Shown: one piece after another, positions 62,498-64,000 of the stretch
Numbering within the stretch: the first letter of the stretch is position 1
Layout: each line of letters opens with the position of its first letter
Assembly (NCBI RefSeq): GCF_001425785.1
Contig: NZ_LMDI01000028.1
Span: forward strand, 1 to 64,000
Origin: Rhizobacter sp. Root1221
Lineage (GTDB): Bacteria > Pseudomonadota > Gammaproteobacteria > Burkholderiales > Burkholderiaceae_C
Length of the DNA stretch: 64,000 bases
Direction of reading: 5' to 3'
Notes under the pieces: model-generated
The model's database searches: none
The model's input: the letters and a program-made list of their open reading frames with translations, nothing else
Told to the model about the DNA's origin: nothing
Made by a program: the position numbers and the translations under genes

Positions 62498-63619
62498 ATG
62501 ATTCCCACCAACCCGCCGGCCTACGACCTGGCGCCCGTGGCCTTGCTCGCGCTCGTGGGCGTGCTGCTGGCGCTCGTGCCCCTGGCGTGGGTGACGTTCC
62601 GCAACCGCCATGCCGGCGCGTCGGCGCACCGCAAGGCGTTGACCGTGCTGACGCTGTTCCTGACGTTCGACCTCGTGCTGTTCGGGGCCTTCACGCGCCT
62701 CACCGATTCGGGCCTCGGCTGCCCCGATTGGCCCGGCTGCTACGGCAATGCGAGCCCCATCGGCGCGCACGCCGACATCCACGCGGCCGAGACGGCACTT
62801 CCCACGGGCCCGGTCACCCGCGGCAAGGCCTGGATCGAGATGACCCACCGCTACCTCGCCACGGGCGTGGGCGTCCTGATCACCGTGCTGACCGTGCTCG
62901 CCTGGCGCGACCGGCGCCGCGGCACCGGCGTCATCTCACCCTGGTGGCCCACCGCCACGTGGGTCTGGGTGTGCCTGCAGGGGGCGTTTGGCGCCCTCAC
63001 GGTCACGATGAAGCTGTACCCCGCCATCGTCACGGCGCACCTGTTGGGCGGGCTGGGCCTGCTGATGCTGCTGGCGGCGCAGGCGCAGGGCTACCTGCGA
63101 AAGCCGCTCGCGCTGTCACCCGGCGTGCGCACGCTCGCGTGGGCCGTGCTGGGGCTGACGGTGCTGCAGGTCACGCTCGGCGGCTGGGTCAGCACCAACT
63201 ATGCAGTGCTCGCCTGTACCGACGTGCCCACCTGCCAGGGGCAGTGGTGGCCGCCGATGGACTTCGACCATGGCTTTGCCGTGTTCCGCGAGCTGGGGCA
63301 GGGGCGCGACGGCAGCCTGCTGCCGTTCGCCGCGCTGACCGCCATCCACATGACCCACCGCCTCGGCGCGGTCGTGCTGGTGCTGGCACTCGGATGGCTG
63401 CTGTGGCAACTGCGGGTGTCACGCGACCCGGCGGGCGTTCGCTGGTCAGTGGCCCTGGGCCTCGCGCTGCTGTGGCAATTGGCCAGCGGCCTCAGCAACG
63501 TCGTGCTGGGCTGGCCCATGGTGGCCGCGCTCGCCCACACCGGTGGCGCCGCGGCGTTGCTCACGCTGCTGTCCACGATGATCACGCGTGCCCATCAGGC
63601 CGATCGCCCGGCCCGGTAA
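62498..63619 (+). CDS. ctaA: Heme A synthase CtaA/Cox15
   Basis: A 373-aa eight-helix membrane enzyme that oxidises a methyl group of heme O to give heme [23 protein letters not shown] near the first helices is characteristic, broken here as [16 protein letters not shown], and heme-ligand histidines appear in MTHRYLA, AHLLGG, MTHRLGA and AHTGGAA. It begins 4 bp after the SCO-like gene and precedes ctaB, which makes its substrate. Confidence 0.95.
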   Translation: MIPTNPPAYDLAPVALLALVGVLLALVPLAWVTFRNRHAGASAHRKALTVLTLFLTFDLVLFGAFTRLTDSGLGCPDWPGCYGNASPIGAHADIHAAETALPTGPVTRGKAWIEMTHRYLATGVGVLITVLTVLAWRDRRRGTGVISPWWPTATWVWVCLQGAFGALTVTMKLYPAIVTAHLLGGLGLLMLLAAQAQGYLRKPLALSPGVRTLAWAVLGLTVLQVTLGGWVSTNYAVLACTDVPTCQGQWWPPMDFDHGFAVFRELGQGRDGSLLPFAALTAIHMTHRLGAVVLVLALGWLLWQLRVSRDPAGVRWSVALGLALLWQLASGLSNVVLGWPMVAALAHTGGAAALLTLLSTMITRAHQADRPAR

Positions 63620-63642
63620 AATCAGGGGTTCCCTTCAGCACC

Positions 63643-64000
63643 ATGTCCAATACCCTGTCCACCCCCTTGGTTGCGCCGGCCGTCTCGCGCTTCCGCCAGT
63701 TCCATGCGCTGACGAAACCGCGTGTCGTGCAGTTGATCGTCTTCTGCGCAGTGATCGGCATGCTGCTGGCCGAACCCGGCATGCCCGACTGGCGCCTCGC
63801 GGTGCCGGGCGCCGTGGGCATCTGGCTCGTGGCCGCGGCCGCGGCCGCGTTCAACTGCCTGGTCGAGCAGCACATCGACGCCAAGATGGCCCGCACCGCG
63901 TGGCGTCCCACCGCCAAGGGTGAACTCACCAACACCCAGACGCTCCTGTTCTCGGGGGCGCTGTGTGCCGCCGGCAGCGTCATCCTCTACGTGTTCGTGA
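63643..64000 (+). CDS. ctaB: Heme O synthase (protoheme farnesyltransferase), partial
   Basis: The first 119 residues of a UbiA-type membrane prenyltransferase that attaches farnesyl to heme [22 protein letters not shown] is the usual first helix, and [19 protein letters not shown] contains the Asp-rich prenyl-diphosphate motif with RT.RP. The reading frame runs open to the window end, so the C-terminal part (about 180 residues) is missing from view. It lies 23 bp after ctaA. Confidence 0.94.
   Translation, partial: MSNTLSTPLVAPAVSRFRQFHALTKPRVVQLIVFCAVIGMLLAEPGMPDWRLAVPGAVGIWLVAAAAAAFNCLVEQHIDAKMARTAWRPTAKGELTNTQTLLFSGALCAAGSVILYVFV

Overview
The window is a dense, high-GC stretch of chromosome (roughly two-thirds G+C by eye, with strong G/C at third codon positions). 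It most likely comes from a betaproteobacterium of the order Burkholderiales, in the Rubrivivax/Leptothrix/Rhizobacter-like part of that group. The clues are the caa3-type cox cluster order, an orphan Bug-type tricarboxylate-binding protein, the yqgE-ruvX-pyrR-pyrB-pyrC' cluster, the rnb-tonB-aroE-mtgA order, a Pil/Chp cluster downstream of hemL, thiD and rubredoxin, and a Burkholderia-type lipase with its foldase. The species is inference. I see no rRNA, tRNA, CRISPR array, prophage or intact insertion sequence.

Layout. 0.1-3.9 kb: a DUF167 gene, a divergent MarR regulator/EamA exporter pair with two operator-like palindromes, a PfkB sugar/nucleoside kinase and a zinc-ribbon DUF3426 membrane protein. 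3.9-7.2 kb: prmA-accC-accB-aroQ on the minus strand. 7.3-13.6 kb: a minus-strand housekeeping run (TlpA-like thioredoxin, an unknown 200-aa protein, mtgA, aroE, TonB-like protein, RNase II/R-type nuclease, YqiA-like esterase). 13.7-16.4 kb: a large zinc-metalloprotease lipoprotein. 16.5-20.1 kb: mpl, hemL, thiD. 20.3-31.9 kb: rubredoxin, then a type IV pilus chemosensory system (pilG, pilH, pilI, pilJ and a 2159-aa hybrid kinase chpA) followed by a diguanylate cyclase. 32-32.5 kb: a gene-free block built from three palindromic intergenic repeats. 32.5-38.5 kb: photolyase, then yqgE-ruvX-pyrR-pyrB-pyrC'-plsC, a tightly packed pyrimidine operon. 38.9-43.1 kb: an orphan amino-acid-binding protein, then lipase, lipase foldase and AraC regulator. 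43.2-45.0 kb: a lipoprotein, then a lower-GC patch with a broken gene and a small zinc-ribbon membrane protein. 45.0-49.0 kb: a Fur box followed by an iron-uptake set (FecI-like sigma factor, FecR-like anti-sigma factor, TonB-dependent receptor). 49.0-53.0 kb: gpmA, rhodanese, grxC, secB, gpsA, Bug protein. 53.1-55.2 kb: trmL, comF, BioC-like protein. 55.3-64 kb: DUF2244 and the cytochrome c oxidase operon (ctaC, ctaD, a 38-aa protein, ctaG, DUF2970, ctaE, surf1, SCO-like protein, ctaA, ctaB), with ctaB cut by the window end.

How the genes work together. The Chp cluster should sense through PilJ, relay phosphate through ChpA to PilG and PilH, and control pilus motors; the adjacent diguanylate cyclase is a plausible second output. 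The cox cluster carries both the oxidase subunits and their heme (ctaA, ctaB) and copper (ctaG, SCO-like, surf1) assembly factors. The lipase needs the neighbouring foldase to fold in the periplasm. PyrB next to a dihydroorotase-like protein without its metal ligands matches the PyrB-PyrC' arrangement known from pseudomonads.

The most unusual stretch is 43.65-45.0 kb, where a 5'-truncated gene appears broken by two single-G insertions and is stop-start coupled to an unrecognised zinc-ribbon membrane protein. I found no convincing wholly new multi-gene system; that patch is the best candidate for something undescribed.
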